A model generated the notes under the pieces. The model was given only the letters and a program-made list of their open reading frames with translations. It did not search any database and had not been told where the DNA came from. A stretch of 64,000 nucleotides of DNA from a bacterium (GTDB lineage Bacteria > Bacillota > Clostridia > Oscillospirales > CAG-272). The translations under genes and the position numbers were made by a program. The stretch covers positions 4,762 to 68,761 of the forward strand of contig SFZB01000002.1 of NCBI GenBank assembly GCA_004558975.1. The letters are read 5' to 3'. This document shows positions 36,759 to 47,025 of this stretch, piece after piece; the first letter of the stretch is position 1, and each line of letters opens with the position of its first letter.

Positions 36759-38234
36759 TCAGGACAGTTTGCCGTAGAGGTCGCGATAGAGGAGGACTGC
36801 CTCTTTGAGGCCGCCGCGGGCGGCGGCGGCGAGCATGGCTTTCGCCGCGTCGGGTTCCTTCGGGACACCGCCGCGCCCGGAGGCGAGGTAGGTGGCGTAC
36901 TGCTTCATGCCGTAGAGGTCACCGCGCTTCGCGGCGGTCTCGTACCACTTCGCGGCGAGAATGTCGCCGCCGTTGGTACCTGCGTTATGATACAGGTCGG
37001 CGAGGTAGGTCATCGCGCGCACGAGCCCCTGCTCGGCGGCGCGGGTGAGCCACATAATGCCCTTTTCGAGGTCGTTCTCCACGCCGTTCATGATCTGGGA
37101 ATAGTGGCGTCCGAGCGTGAACTGCGCCGGGGCATAGCCCTGTTCCGCGGCGGCGGCATACCATTTCGCCGCCTCCGGCTTATCGGGGCGGATCCCGTTC
37201 CCGTCAAAATAGCACACGCCGAGGTGGAACTGCGCCGGGGCGAAGCCCGCCTCTGCGGCGCGGCGGTAGCAACCGACGGCACGCACGGCGTCCAACTGGA
37301 CGCCGACCGCGAAACTGAAGCATTGACCGAGGGCGTTCGCCGCCGGGGCAAAGCCGAGTTCGGAGGCACGGTAGTAGAGTTCCACCGCGCGGTGGTCGTC
37401 TTTCTCCACGCCGAGCCCGTCGACGAGCAGATTGCCGAGCAACAGCATCGCGTCCGGCTCCTCGCGTCCGACCTCTACCTGCAGTCCCTCCAACACCTCG
37501 GAAAGCGCGGCAAGTCCGGCTTCACGATCCTGCGGGATTCCCGCAATCTCGTCACCGATGCAGGAGAGATACGCCAGTCTCGCGCGGCAGAGAACGTCGC
37601 CCGCGTCCGCCGCCGCGAGGAGTTTCGCGACCGCCTCCCGACGGTCGAAAGGCGCGCCCATGCCATGGTAGTAGGCGAGCGCGTCCGCGCGCAACGCCGC
37701 AACGTCCGGCGCCGCCTGTGCGGCAGTTGCCGCCGCGTCAGAGGGGGCGTCTGTCATCGCGGCGGCACCTGTAGGCGCCGCGCCCGTGAGCGTCTCCGTC
37801 GTCCCGGTGGAGCCGAATCCGCCGGCACCGCGCTGGGTATCGGAGAGTTCATCTGTCTCGCAGAATTCGACATGGAGGAACGGCGCCACGACCAGTTGGG
37901 CGATACGCTCACCCACGTCAACGGTCGCCGGGGCTGTGCCGTGGTTATGGAGCGCGACCATGACCTCGCCGCGGTAGTCGGGGTCGATAACGCCGACTTT
38001 GTTCGCCGGGGCGAGCCCGCGCTTACAGGAAAGCCCGCTCCGCGGGTAGACCAGTCCTGCGTATCCCTCCGGCAGTTCCAGAGAAAGCCCGGTGTGTACG
38101 AACACCGTCTCTCCCGGGGCAATCGTCAGCGGCGCGTCCAAAAGCGCATAAAGGTCGGCGCCCGCGGCACCCGGGGTGCCGTAAGTGGGCAGGACAGCGT
38201 GCGGATCCAGTTTCTTGATATTTACCTGTACCAT
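36759..38234 (-). CDS. dut: dUTPase fused to Sel1-like repeats
   Basis: Residues 1-145 are a complete trimeric dUTPase, which hydrolyses dUTP to dUMP and keeps uracil out of DNA. All five motifs are present: I AGADLYA (24-30), II PRSG (64-67), III GVIDPDYRGE (81-90), IV RIAQLVVA (110-117), V RGAGGFGSTG (135-144). After an Ala/Thr-rich linker (about 146-180), residues 180-491 are seven or eight Sel1-like repeats (A..lG..y..G.gv..d...A..wy..AA..G pattern). Sel1 repeats mediate protein contacts. Normal dUTPases stop after motif V. The gene follows uvrA by 36 bp on the same strand, so it is probably part of a DNA-repair operon. Confidence 0.93.
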   Translation of the reverse strand: MVQVNIKKLDPHAVLPTYGTPGAAGADLYALLDAPLTIAPGETVFVHTGLSLELPEGYAGLVYPRSGLSCKRGLAPANKVGVIDPDYRGEVMVALHNHGTAPATVDVGERIAQLVVAPFLHVEFCETDELSDTQRGAGGFGSTGTTETLTGAAPTGAAAMTDAPSDAAATAAQAAPDVAALRADALAYYHGMGAPFDRREAVAKLLAAADAGDVLCRARLAYLSCIGDEIAGIPQDREAGLAALSEVLEGLQVEVGREEPDAMLLLGNLLVDGLGVEKDDHRAVELYYRASELGFAPAANALGQCFSFAVGVQLDAVRAVGCYRRAAEAGFAPAQFHLGVCYFDGNGIRPDKPEAAKWYAAAAEQGYAPAQFTLGRHYSQIMNGVENDLEKGIMWLTRAAEQGLVRAMTYLADLYHNAGTNGGDILAAKWYETAAKRGDLYGMKQYATYLASGRGGVPKEPDAAKAMLAAAARGGLKEAVLLYRDLYGKLS

Positions 38235-38270
38235 GTTGTGCTCCTCGTTTTGATTCGTCCTTGGGAGGGC

Positions 38271-41111
38271 TCACGCGAGCCCGAGTTTCTGCCGTAAATA
38301 CTGCCCGGTGAAGGAGGCGGGCACCTCCGCGACTTCCTCCGGTGTGCCGCATGCCACCAGCGTGCCGCCGCCGTCGCCCCCCTCAGGGCCAAGGTCAATG
38401 AGATAGTCCGCCGTCTTGATGAGGTCGAGATTGTGCTCGATGACGATCACCGTATTGCCGCTGTCCACCAGGCGGTTCAGGATATCGATGAGGTGCGCGA
38501 CGTCCGCCGTGTGCAGACCCGTCGTCGGCTCGTCGAGAATATACACCGTTTTGCCGGTGGGGCGGCGGGACAGTTCCGTCGCCAGTTTGACGCGCTGTGC
38601 TTCGCCGCCGGAGAGCGTAGTGGAGGACTGTCCCAGTTTGACGTAGCCGAGACCCACGTCAAAGAGCGTCTGCACCTTGCGCTTGATCTGCGGGATCCCG
38701 TCAAAGAAGGTCAGCGCCTCCTCGACGGTCATTTCCAACACCTCGTAGATGTTCTTGCCCTTGTAATGCACGTCGAGGGTATCGCGGTTATAGCGCATGC
38801 CGTTACAGACGTCGCACTTGACGTACACGTCGGGGAGGAAGTGCATTTCGATACACTTCACGCCGTCGCCCTGGCACGCTTCGCATCGTCCGCCGCGGAT
38901 ATTGAAGGAGAATCTCCCCGCGCCGTAGGCACGCGCTTTCGCGTCCGGGGTCTTGGCGAACAGCTCGCGGATGTCGTTGAACAGCCCGGTGTAGGTCGCC
39001 GGATTCGAGCGCGGGGTGCGTCCGATCGGGCTCTGGTCGATATGAATGACTTTATCGAGGTACTCGAGCCCCTCCACGCCGTCGCACTTGCCGGGGTAGG
39101 TGATCGCGCCGTTGAGGTCGCGGGCGAGCGTGCGTTCCAGACAGGTATTGATGAGCGAGGATTTCCCCGACCCGGAGACGCCCGTCACGCAGACGAGCCG
39201 CCCGAGCGGGATCTCGACCGAAAGGTTCTTGAGGTTGTTCTCCCGTGCGCCGCGAATCCACAGCGATTTGCCGTTCCCCGGGCGGCGGGTCTTCGGAACT
39301 GCGATACTTTTGCGCCCCGAGAGGTAGTCGCCCGTGAGCGACTTCCTGCAGGCGGCGACCTCTTTCGGCGTCCCCGCAACGACGACCTCGCCGCCGTGAA
39401 TCCCGGCGCCGGGTCCGATATCGACGATATAGTCCGCCGCCATCATGGTTTCTTCGTCATGTTCGACGACGATGACGGTGTTCCCGAGGTCGCGCAGACT
39501 GCACAGCGTGCGGATCAGCTTTCCGTTATCGCGCTGGTGCAGACCGATGCTCGGTTCGTCGAGGATATACAGCACGCCGACAAGCGCCGAGCCGATCTGC
39601 GTCGCGAGGCGGATGCGCTGTGCTTCGCCGCCCGAGAGCGTCCCCGCCTTACGCGACAGGGTCAGGTAGTCGAGCCCGACCGAGGATAGGAACTTCAGGC
39701 GCTTGCGAATCTCGACGATGATGTCGTGCGCAATCTTCTCGCGCGAGTCGTCGAAATGCAGATTGTCGAAAAAGGGCACGAGTTCCCCGACCGACAGGCG
39801 GCAGAGGCGGTCGATATTCAGCCCGCCGACCGTGACGGCGAGGACGGTATCGTTCAGCCGCGCGCCGTGACAGACGGGGCAGGGCGCGTCCTCGATGAAC
39901 TGCTGATAGTAGTCGCCGAAGGCGCCCGCCTGCGCCATACGGCGTTCGATCATGGGGATAATGCCCTCAAAGCGAGTGACCGAGTGCTTCGGCGTGTTCC
40001 CGAAATAGCGGATACATTCATACGTTTCGTCGCCGGTACCGTAAAGGAGCGCCTGCCGTTGTTCCTGCGTCAGGTCGCGGATCGGCGTATCGATCGAGAA
40101 CCCGTGCCGCGCGCCGACCTCGATAACGAGCGGCCCCGTGTAGGAGTGTTCGTCCATGGTCTTGAACCCGTTCGCGGCGAGACCTCCCTGTCTTAGCGAC
40201 AGTTCCGGGTGGGGAATGAGTTTCTCTTCCGAAATCACCTGCATCTCGCCGAGCCCCGCACAGCGCGGGCAGGCGCAGAGCGGGTTGTTGAACGAGAACA
40301 TGGCGGGTTCCAGCGCGCCGAAGGAAATCTGATGCTCTTCACACGCGTATTTCTGCGAGAACTCGAGTTCTTCCGTCACCTCGCCCTCCCGCGAGAGCAG
40401 GGCGATATGCACGCGCCCGTCCGCGAGGGACAGCGCGTTCTCCACCGATTCTCCGAGGCGGGGGCGCAGGTCGGGACGGAGAATCAGACGGTCGATGACG
40501 ATGTCAATGGAGTGCTTTTTGTTCTTGTCGAGCGTGATCTCTTCGGAGAGGTCGTAGAGGCTCCCGTCCACGCGTGCGCGGACGTAACCCGCGCGCTTGG
40601 CGTCGGCAAAAACCTTTTCGTGCATACCCTTTTGTGCGCGCACCACGGGGGCGAGTACCATGAAGCGGCTGCCCTCCGGGAGCGCGAGAATGCGGTCGAG
40701 GATCTGGTCGAGCGTCTGCTGGGTGATCTCCCGCCCGCAGACCGGGCAGTGGGGCGTCCCGACGCGCGCGTAGAGCAGACGCAGATAGTCGTAGATTTCC
40801 GTGACCGTCCCGACTGTGGAGCGCGGGTTCTTGGAGGTCGTTTTCTGCTCAATGGAAATCGCTGGAGAAAGCCCCTCGATGAGATCCACGTCCGGCTTGT
40901 CCATCTGTCCGAGGAACTGGCGGGCGTAGGACGAGAGCGACTCGACGAAGCGGCGATGCCCCTCGGCGTAGATTGTCTCGAATGCGAGCGTCGATTTCCC
41001 GGAGCCCGAAAGTCCCGTGAATACGACCAGTTTGTCGCGCGGGATATCGAGATTGATATTTTTCAGGTTGTTGGTGCGCGCGCCGCGCACGATCAGAAGA
41101 TTTTTTGACAT
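38271..41111 (-). CDS. uvrA: UvrABC excinuclease subunit A
   Basis: UvrA is the damage-scanning ATPase of nucleotide excision repair. The 946-residue protein has two ABC-type ATPase modules: Walker [11 protein letters not shown] near residue 35 and [10 protein letters not shown] near 640. Both have LSGGEAQR signatures, and zinc modules are seen as [15 protein letters not shown] and the CEACQGDG...CDVCNGMRY pair. Length and motif order are canonical. It starts two bases after uvrB stops. Confidence 0.97.
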   Translation of the reverse strand: MSKNLLIVRGARTNNLKNINLDIPRDKLVVFTGLSGSGKSTLAFETIYAEGHRRFVESLSSYARQFLGQMDKPDVDLIEGLSPAISIEQKTTSKNPRSTVGTVTEIYDYLRLLYARVGTPHCPVCGREITQQTLDQILDRILALPEGSRFMVLAPVVRAQKGMHEKVFADAKRAGYVRARVDGSLYDLSEEITLDKNKKHSIDIVIDRLILRPDLRPRLGESVENALSLADGRVHIALLSREGEVTEELEFSQKYACEEHQISFGALEPAMFSFNNPLCACPRCAGLGEMQVISEEKLIPHPELSLRQGGLAANGFKTMDEHSYTGPLVIEVGARHGFSIDTPIRDLTQEQRQALLYGTGDETYECIRYFGNTPKHSVTRFEGIIPMIERRMAQAGAFGDYYQQFIEDAPCPVCHGARLNDTVLAVTVGGLNIDRLCRLSVGELVPFFDNLHFDDSREKIAHDIIVEIRKRLKFLSSVGLDYLTLSRKAGTLSGGEAQRIRLATQIGSALVGVLYILDEPSIGLHQRDNGKLIRTLCSLRDLGNTVIVVEHDEETMMAADYIVDIGPGAGIHGGEVVVAGTPKEVAACRKSLTGDYLSGRKSIAVPKTRRPGNGKSLWIRGARENNLKNLSVEIPLGRLVCVTGVSGSGKSSLINTCLERTLARDLNGAITYPGKCDGVEGLEYLDKVIHIDQSPIGRTPRSNPATYTGLFNDIRELFAKTPDAKARAYGAGRFSFNIRGGRCEACQGDGVKCIEMHFLPDVYVKCDVCNGMRYNRDTLDVHYKGKNIYEVLEMTVEEALTFFDGIPQIKRKVQTLFDVGLGYVKLGQSSTTLSGGEAQRVKLATELSRRPTGKTVYILDEPTTGLHTADVAHLIDILNRLVDSGNTVIVIEHNLDLIKTADYLIDLGPEGGDGGGTLVACGTPEEVAEVPASFTGQYLRQKLGLA

Positions 41112-41113
41112 AC

Positions 41114-43102
41114 TTATTTTGCGTCCCGTATGGTTTTGATCTGGTCACGCAGGTACGCCGCGCGCTCGAAGTCGAGCCGCTTTGCCGCGTCCTGCATTTC
41201 TTTGGTGAGCCGCCGCACGAGTGCCTCGCGCTCGGTCGCCGAGAGTTTCTTCTTGCGCTTGCCGCTCTCGAGCAGCGCTTCGTCTGCTTCGGCGTGCTTC
41301 TTGCCGATTTCGATGACGTCGCGCACCGCCTTGGAGACGGATTTCGGTGTGATGCCGTGCGCCTCGTTGTACGCCTGCTGGATCCCGCGGCGGCGGTTGG
41401 TCTCGTCGATGGCGGCGCGCATCGAGCGCGTGACCGTATCGGCGTACATGATGACGCGCCCGTTGACATTCCGCGCCGCGCGCCCGATGGTCTGAATCAG
41501 CGATGTCTCGGTACGGAGGAACCCCTCCTTGTCCGCGTCGAGAATGGCGACGAGCGAGACCTCGGGGATGTCCAGCCCCTCGCGGAGCAGGTTGATCCCG
41601 ACGAGGACGTCGAAGCGGTCGAGCCGCAGGTCGCGGATGATCTCCATGCGTTCAATGGTCTCGACGTTGTGGTGGATATACTTGACCTTGATGCCCTGCG
41701 TCGCGAGGTAGTCGGTCAAATCCTCCGCCATCTTGGTCGTCAGCGTGGTGACAAGCACTTTTTCGCCCCGGGCGGTCACTTCCCGGATCTCGCCGATGAG
41801 GTCATCGACCTGTCCCGCGATCGGGCGGACGAAGATCTCGGGGTCGACAAGCCCGGTCGGGCGGATGATCTGCTCGACGGTGCGTTCGCTGTGTTCTTTT
41901 TCGTAGGCGGCGGGCGTCGCGGAGACGAACACCGTCTGTCCGAGTTTTTTCTCGAACTCTTCAAAGTAGAGCGGGCGGTTGTCATACGCGGAGGGCAGGC
42001 GGAACCCGTAGTCGACGAGGTTCTTCTTCCGGGCGGTATCGCCGCCGGACATGCCGCGCACCTGCGGGATCATAACGTGCGACTCGTCGATGAAGGTCAG
42101 AAAGTCGCGCGGGAAGTAGTCGAGCAGGGTATAGGGGGTGGAGCCGGCAGTGCGCCCCGAGAGGACGCGCGAATAGTTCTCGACGCCGGAGCAGAAGCCC
42201 ACCTCCCGGAGCATCTCGAGGTCGTATTTGGTGCGCTCTTCAATGCGCTGGGCTTCGAGGAGCATATTCTTGCTCTTGAAGTAGGCGACACGCTCGTGCA
42301 TCTCGCGCTCGATCTCTTCGAGTGCCCCCTCGCGTTTCTCCTCCGAGACGGCGTAGTGCGTCGCCGGGAAGATCGCAGAGAAGGAGAGCACCTGGAGGAG
42401 CTCCCCTGTGACGGTGTTCACCTCGGTCAGTCGGTCGATCTCGTCTCCGAAAAATTCGACGCGGATCGCGCGGTCGGTCGAAGCGGCGGGGAAGATCTCC
42501 ACCGTGTCGCCGCGCACGCGGAATTTCCCGCGGCGGAAGTCGATGTCGTTACGCTCATATCCGATGGCGACGAGACGCCGCACCAGCCGCTCCCGCGTGA
42601 GGGTCATGCCGGGGCGCAGGGAAATGAGCAGATCCTGATACTCGGTCGGGTCGCCGAGCGAATAGATGCAGGAGACGGAGGCGACAATGATGACGTCCCG
42701 CCGCTCAAAGAGCGCGGAGGTCGCGCTGTGACGCAGCTTGTCGATCTCGTCGTTGATCATCGCGTCCTTCTCAATGTACATATCCTTGCCCGGAATGTAC
42801 GCCTCGGGCTGATAATAGTCGTAGTAGGACACGAAGTAGTCGACCGAGTTCTCGGGGAAGAAGGCGCGGAGCTCGGAGCAGATCTGCGCGGCAAGCGTCT
42901 TGTTCGGCTCGAGAATCAGCGCAGGGCGACCGCAGGCGGCGATGACGTTCGCCATCGTGAAGGTCTTGCCCGACCCGGTGACGCCGAGCAGGGTCTGGAA
43001 CGGGAGCCCCTGTTTAATACCGTCGACCAGTCCCGCGATCGCTTCCGGCTGATCGCCGGTCGGCGCGAACGGACTGACCAGATGAAACGCGGCTTCTTTC
43101 AT
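41114..43102 (-). CDS. uvrB: UvrABC excinuclease subunit B
   Basis: UvrB verifies damage handed over by UvrA and recruits UvrC. The 662-residue protein has the helicase Walker [11 protein letters not shown] near residue 40, the beta-hairpin region [12 protein letters not shown], helicase motifs such as [11 protein letters not shown] and [13 protein letters not shown], and the C-terminal UVR domain ([21 protein letters not shown] region). AAAGGAG lies five bases before ATG 43102; the longer open frame upstream is non-coding. It heads the uvrB-uvrA-dut operon. Confidence 0.97.
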   Translation of the reverse strand: MKEAAFHLVSPFAPTGDQPEAIAGLVDGIKQGLPFQTLLGVTGSGKTFTMANVIAACGRPALILEPNKTLAAQICSELRAFFPENSVDYFVSYYDYYQPEAYIPGKDMYIEKDAMINDEIDKLRHSATSALFERRDVIIVASVSCIYSLGDPTEYQDLLISLRPGMTLTRERLVRRLVAIGYERNDIDFRRGKFRVRGDTVEIFPAASTDRAIRVEFFGDEIDRLTEVNTVTGELLQVLSFSAIFPATHYAVSEEKREGALEEIEREMHERVAYFKSKNMLLEAQRIEERTKYDLEMLREVGFCSGVENYSRVLSGRTAGSTPYTLLDYFPRDFLTFIDESHVMIPQVRGMSGGDTARKKNLVDYGFRLPSAYDNRPLYFEEFEKKLGQTVFVSATPAAYEKEHSERTVEQIIRPTGLVDPEIFVRPIAGQVDDLIGEIREVTARGEKVLVTTLTTKMAEDLTDYLATQGIKVKYIHHNVETIERMEIIRDLRLDRFDVLVGINLLREGLDIPEVSLVAILDADKEGFLRTETSLIQTIGRAARNVNGRVIMYADTVTRSMRAAIDETNRRRGIQQAYNEAHGITPKSVSKAVRDVIEIGKKHAEADEALLESGKRKKKLSATEREALVRRLTKEMQDAAKRLDFERAAYLRDQIKTIRDAK

Positions 43103-43165
43103 AGCGGCTCCTTTCCCCCGCGGGCGTGCCCGCGAACATTTGACAATCGATAGATAATATACAAT

Positions 43166-43194
43166 AGTATAACACAAAAAATATGAAATGAAAA
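43166..43194 (-). promoter_or_regulatory. Promoter of the uvrBA operon
   Basis: On the minus strand TATACT (43171-43166) has TTTTCA (43194-43189) 17 bases upstream, in an A/T-rich island. A lone CGAAC half-site of the Firmicutes SOS box is at about 43131; no full box is seen. Confidence 0.5.
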
Positions 43195-43420
43195 GTGGCG
43201 GGGGAAAAGTATTCGCGCGTTTTTCATGCGCCGCCCATATCGGAGTCCAAGGCGCGGCGCGCGCATCGCGGCTTTTTCGGTCGGACGGGGAGATGCCCGG
43301 TTCTCTCGGCACCGCGCCGACGAAAAACGACAAAAAACGGGCTGTGATTTTTTACGCGGACTGTATAAAATCGCCCGGAGGGGAAAAAATAGGCTTACAT
43401 TACCGAAAGGAACTTGAGAA

Positions 43421-44101
43421 ATGGAAAACAAAAACCAGCAGCAAAGCAAGAAAAATCGCTCGAAAGCCAACCGTTACCTCTACATCGCGGCGGCGGCGGT
43501 CCTGTGCCTCGGCGCGATCCTGACCGGCGTACTCCTCTCCGTGCGGAACCGTGAGACGCCGGTCAACCCCGACAATGTCCCTGCCGTGACGACGCCGGAC
43601 GACGATCCGAAGGAACCCGATATCGACGTCACCAAGATCCTGCCCGAGTTCGTCGCGCCTGCGGTCGGTCTCGTCACCCAGTCGCATGACCTCGACGTGC
43701 TCGTGTTCTCCAAGACGGAGAATCTGTGGCGCGTACACCGCGGCATCGACATCTCCTGCAAGGCGGGTGCGGCGGTCATGGCGGCGGCAGACGGGAAGGT
43801 CTCCGAGATCCTCGACGATCCCTTCTTCGGCAAGACGGTCAAGATCACCCATAACGGCGAGGGCGTGACCATCTACTCCAACCTCGCGGCGGAACTCGCC
43901 GAAGGACTGGAGGTCGGCAAAGAAGTCAAGTGCGGACAGGTCATCGGCTGTGTCGGTGAGACGGCGTCCCGCGAGATCGCGGAAGAGCCGCATCTGCACT
44001 TCGAGATGACGGTCGCCGGGAAGAGCGTCGACCCCATGACCTATATCAGCGCGGAATCCCGCGCGGCAAGCCTTACGAAGGACACGGCTTACGAGGGCTG
44101 A
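43421..44101 (+). CDS. M23 family peptidase, SpoIIQ-like
   Basis: The 226-residue protein has a basic cytoplasmic N-terminus, one membrane helix (19-41), a Pro/Asp-rich linker and a LytM/M23 domain. The zinc ligands H106 and D110 (HRGID) and the HLH pair H191/H193 are all present, so it should be an active peptidoglycan endopeptidase. Single-pass M23 proteins of this size resemble SpoIIQ, which acts in engulfment and the feeding tube of sporulating Clostridia. The usual neighbour spoIID is not here, so the sporulation role is tentative. AAAGGA is nine bases before the ATG. TATAAA at 43364-43369 is a possible -10. Confidence 0.75.
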   Translation: MENKNQQQSKKNRSKANRYLYIAAAAVLCLGAILTGVLLSVRNRETPVNPDNVPAVTTPDDDPKEPDIDVTKILPEFVAPAVGLVTQSHDLDVLVFSKTENLWRVHRGIDISCKAGAAVMAAADGKVSEILDDPFFGKTVKITHNGEGVTIYSNLAAELAEGLEVGKEVKCGQVIGCVGETASREIAEEPHLHFEMTVAGKSVDPMTYISAESRAASLTKDTAYEG

Positions 44102-44125
44102 TACGGGAACGGTTTTCCCACCTGT

Positions 44126-44158
44126 GGCGCGGTGACGGCTCGTCACCGCGCCCTTTCT
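44126..44158 (+). terminator. Terminator after the M23 peptidase gene
   Basis: GGCGCGGTGACG (44126-44137) and CGTCACCGCGCC (44141-44152) form a 12-base perfect stem with loop GCT, followed by CTTTCT. Confidence 0.78.
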
Positions 44159-44305
44159 CCGTCGTGAAGGTTCTCCTCCGTCACCGTGATCTTTCACCGG
44201 CGTTCGCCCTCCACCCGATGCTGCCGCCGTCAGGTCGCGGGCGGTATCGGCGGTGTCACGGGACGCCGGACATCCGCATCGGGCGCCGACGGCGCCCGGA
44301 CGGGC

Positions 44306-44334
44306 TTGCTTTTTGGGACGGGATATGCTAAAAT
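44306..44334 (+). promoter_or_regulatory. Promoter of hom
   Basis: TTGCTT (44306-44311) and TAAAAT (44329-44334) are spaced by 17 bases. A GGGCGCC/GGCGCCC hairpin stands just upstream (about 44280-44297). Confidence 0.75.
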
Positions 44335-44399
44335 GACATAAAATTGCCATTCGGTACGAAATAAAACCAAAAACGCCCCACCGGGGCGGGGAGTCCCAT

Positions 44400-45611
44400 A
44401 TGAAACAGATTGCTATTTTAGGGCTCGGTGTCGTCGGGCGGGGGACCGCCGACCTGTTCGCCGAGAACGCCGCGGGCATCGCGAAACGGATCGGGGAGGA
44501 CGTGCGCGTCAAATACGCGCTTGACATCCGGGAGATGCCGGATTCTCCTTACGCTTCACTGATCGTCCACTCCATCGACGTCATTCTCGGCGATCCGGAG
44601 GTGACGGTCGTCGCGGAGGTCATGGGCGGACTGCACCCCGCGTATGAGTACACGAAGGCTTGTCTCACAGCCGGGAAGAGCGTCGTGAGTTCCAACAAGG
44701 AGCTGGTCGCGACCTACGGCGCGGAGCTGCTCGCGCTCGCGGCGGAGCGGGGCGTGTATTACCTTTTTGAAGCGTCGACCGGCGGGGCAATCCCCGTCAT
44801 CTCGCCGCTCGTGACCGACCTCGCGGCGAACGAAGTGACCGGCATCGCCGGAATCTTAAACGGCACGACCAACTATATTCTCACGCGGATGTTCCGCGCC
44901 GGGGCGACCTTCGAGGGGGCGCTCACCGAGGCACAGCAGAAGGGGTACGCCGAGCGAAATCCCGCGGCGGATATTGAGGGGATCGACGCCTGCCGGAAGA
45001 TCTGTATTCTCGCCGCCGGGGCGACCGGGATCCTGCCGGACGCCGCCCGCGTGCATACCGAGGGAATCACCGCCATCCGTCAGCGCGACGTGCAGACGGC
45101 GGAGGCGAACGGCTATACCGTCAAACTGCTCGGGCGTCTCGATATCCGCCCGTGGGGCACGTTCGTCCTTGTGGCGCCCTTCCTCGTGCCCGTGACCTCG
45201 CCGCTCAGCGGCGTGGAGGACGTGTTCAACGCCGTCCTCGTGCGGTGCAACTATGCGGGGGATATCATGTTCTACGGTCGCGGCGCGGGGTCGCACCCGA
45301 CCGCCTCCGCCGTCGCGGCGGATATTCTGTCCGTTTTGCGCGGTGACGCCAAACGGCAGACGTGGACCGTGGGCGGCGCCGATTACCCGACCGACTTCCG
45401 CCTGTTCCGCGCGCGCCACTATCTCGCGCTCACCGGGATCGACCGCAACGCCGCGCGCGTGGTGTGGTCGGACGCCGAAATCCTCGAGGCGGCAGGGGAC
45501 GAGCTGACGCTCCTGACGCCGGAGATTTCCGAGCAGGAACTCACGGACGATATTGCGCGGCTGACTCCGCTCGGGGCGCACGTGCAGGCGCATCTGCGCG
45601 TCTGCGACTGA
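44400..45611 (+). CDS. hom: Homoserine dehydrogenase
   Basis: Hom reduces aspartate semialdehyde to homoserine on the path to threonine and methionine. The 403-residue protein has the NAD(P)-binding GLGVVGRG at residues 8-15, the substrate region EASTGGAIPVISPL and ILNGTTNYIL, and the catalytic lysine region AERNPAADIEGIDACRK. The C-terminus after about 340 is shorter than in enzymes with a full ACT domain (usually 430 or so), so feedback by threonine may be altered. ATG 44400 follows GGGGCGGGGAGTCCCAT. The last 71 bases overlap the 3' end of the convergent symporter gene. Confidence 0.94.
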   Translation: MKQIAILGLGVVGRGTADLFAENAAGIAKRIGEDVRVKYALDIREMPDSPYASLIVHSIDVILGDPEVTVVAEVMGGLHPAYEYTKACLTAGKSVVSSNKELVATYGAELLALAAERGVYYLFEASTGGAIPVISPLVTDLAANEVTGIAGILNGTTNYILTRMFRAGATFEGALTEAQQKGYAERNPAADIEGIDACRKICILAAGATGILPDAARVHTEGITAIRQRDVQTAEANGYTVKLLGRLDIRPWGTFVLVAPFLVPVTSPLSGVEDVFNAVLVRCNYAGDIMFYGRGAGSHPTASAVAADILSVLRGDAKRQTWTVGGADYPTDFRLFRARHYLALTGIDRNAARVVWSDAEILEAAGDELTLLTPEISEQELTDDIARLTPLGAHVQAHLRVCD

Positions 45612-46908
45612 CAAGCAAGCCTTCTTCTGCAGACAGAGTGACCACTCTGTCTGCTTTTTTGATAAGTGCGGCAAGGTTGATGAGCGTCATGACAGCGAGC
45701 AGAATGTCGATCGCGCGGAACACGCTCTTCGGTGCCGAGACGCACCCGACGATGAGCCCGCCGCAGTACAGCACCAGATAGGCGACACGCACAGGGGCAG
45801 AGCGTGTCAGAGTGTCGAGGCAGGACAGCCCGTAGAATGCCCAGGACAGCACCGTCGCGAAGGCAAAGCCCGTGACGGCGACGGTCACGAGCGGCATTGC
45901 CGCCCTGCCGAAAACCGTCCCCACCGCGTCGGCAACATAGGAAAAGGGGGCGTCGGGCGACCCCCGGACGCCGGAGGTAAGGCACGCGAGCGCCGTCAGC
46001 GTACAGACCACGGCCGTGTCGAGAAAGACCTCGAAAACACCGCAGAGCCCTTGCCCCGCGGGGGTAGACCCTTCTGCCGTGATATGCGCGAGGGGCGCGG
46101 TGCCGCATCCCGCCTCGTTCGAGAGCAGACCCCGCGCACAGCCGACCCGGAGCGCCTCGGACGTGAAGAAACCGAGGAATCCCCCCGCGCCCGCCGCCGG
46201 TGTGAGGGAGCCGTGCAGAATGGCAAGGCATGCCCCCCCGAGGGCGCCGCGATGCACGATGAGGACGGCAAGACAGAGAAAGAGGTAGAGGACGGTCGCG
46301 AGCGGCACCAAGAGGGCACACACCCGCCCGAGGAGCGGGCGGCAGAAGAGGAGCAGGGCAAGGGCGGCGATGCTCAGCGCGACGCCCGGTATTCCTGGCT
46401 CCGCGCCGAATGTCACATGGACGGCTTCGCCGACGGCGTTCCCTTGCAGGATGCTGCCCTGAAACACGGAGCAGACAATGCAGAGCAGGGAAAACAGGAG
46501 TGAGAGAAACCCGTGCCGCCGACCGCCGGGACGCATATAGTAGGGAGCGCCGCCCCGGAAAGTGCCGTCGGCTCTGCGCTCGCGCGTGTCCATGGCGAGG
46601 ACGACCTCGGCGTACTTGACTGCCATGGCGAAAAAGGCGGCGACCAGCATCCAGAAGACCGCTCCCGCCCCGCCGACGAGGAGCGCGAGGGCGACGCCCG
46701 TAATGTTCCCGACCCCCATCGTGCCGCCGAGAGCGAGGCACACGGCGGTGAACGCCTGCCGCGGCTGTTTTCCCCCGTACATTTTACGGAGCGCGCGGCG
46801 CGGGTGCAGACAGAAAAAGAAACGCAGTCGGATGAGAAAATACCCGCCGACGGCGAAGAGCGCCGCCGGTACGGCGGGCGCGAGAAAACGGGTGTACAGT
46901 GCGTCCAT
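45541..46908 (-). CDS. Sodium:alanine symporter family (AGCS) transporter
   Basis: The 455-residue protein has about eleven membrane helices. Family signatures are present: LGGTMGVGNITGVALAL near the N-terminus and LLSNEAGCGTAPLAHITAEG in the middle. AGCS carriers import alanine or glycine with Na+, in line with the sodium-type ATP synthase here. The start at 46908 is set by AGAGGGGG seven bases upstream. The last ~22 residues (Arg/Ala-rich) lie over the 3' end of hom, and the terminator of hom is inside this coding region. Confidence 0.9.
   Translation of the reverse strand: MDALYTRFLAPAVPAALFAVGGYFLIRLRFFFCLHPRRALRKMYGGKQPRQAFTAVCLALGGTMGVGNITGVALALLVGGAGAVFWMLVAAFFAMAVKYAEVVLAMDTRERRADGTFRGGAPYYMRPGGRRHGFLSLLFSLLCIVCSVFQGSILQGNAVGEAVHVTFGAEPGIPGVALSIAALALLLFCRPLLGRVCALLVPLATVLYLFLCLAVLIVHRGALGGACLAILHGSLTPAAGAGGFLGFFTSEALRVGCARGLLSNEAGCGTAPLAHITAEGSTPAGQGLCGVFEVFLDTAVVCTLTALACLTSGVRGSPDAPFSYVADAVGTVFGRAAMPLVTVAVTGFAFATVLSWAFYGLSCLDTLTRSAPVRVAYLVLYCGGLIVGCVSAPKSVFRAIDILLAVMTLINLAALIKKADRVVTLSAEEGLLVSRRRADAPARAPRAESAAQYRP
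45629..45660 (+). terminator. Terminator of hom, embedded in the symporter coding end
   Basis: GCAGACAGAGTG (45629-45640) and CACTCTGTCTGC (45643-45654) are perfect arms with an AC loop, followed by TTTTTT. On the other strand the same bases encode the C-terminal region of the AGCS transporter. Confidence 0.9.
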
Positions 46909-46915
46909 GACAAAA

Positions 46916-46953
46916 CCCCCTCTTACCCAAAGGTATGAGAGGGGGCTTTTTTC
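46916..46953 (-). promoter_or_regulatory. Hairpin that hides the symporter ribosome binding site
   Basis: CCCCCTCTTACC (46916-46927) pairs with GGTATGAGAGGGGG (46932-46945, a two-base bulge). On the minus strand the arm at 46927-46916 contains the Shine-Dalgarno AGAGGGGG, followed by TTTTGTC and the ATG. On the plus strand the hairpin is followed by CTTTTTT and could terminate transcription. Confidence 0.6.
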
Positions 46954-46963
46954 TATGAAGAGG

Positions 46964-47025
46964 ACGGGCGCCCGCATGGCGGACGCCCGTGTTTTGCGAC
47001 GCTTTCGGCGGCGTCGTTTTTGTTT
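46964..47025. other. Two further T-tailed hairpins in the symporter-typA gap
   Basis: ACGGGCG/CGCCCGT (46964-46970, 46984-46990, then GTTTTG) and CGACGC/GCGTCG (46997-47002, 47011-47016, then TTTTTGTTT) both have their T-tails on the plus strand, where no gene reads into them. The rest of the gap to 47149 shows nothing else. Confidence 0.5.

Noticed and set aside
43125..43145. Possible LexA (SOS) box upstream of uvrB
   Set aside because: CGAAC is present, but the other half reads GACAA, not GTTCG. Only half of the Firmicutes consensus is met.
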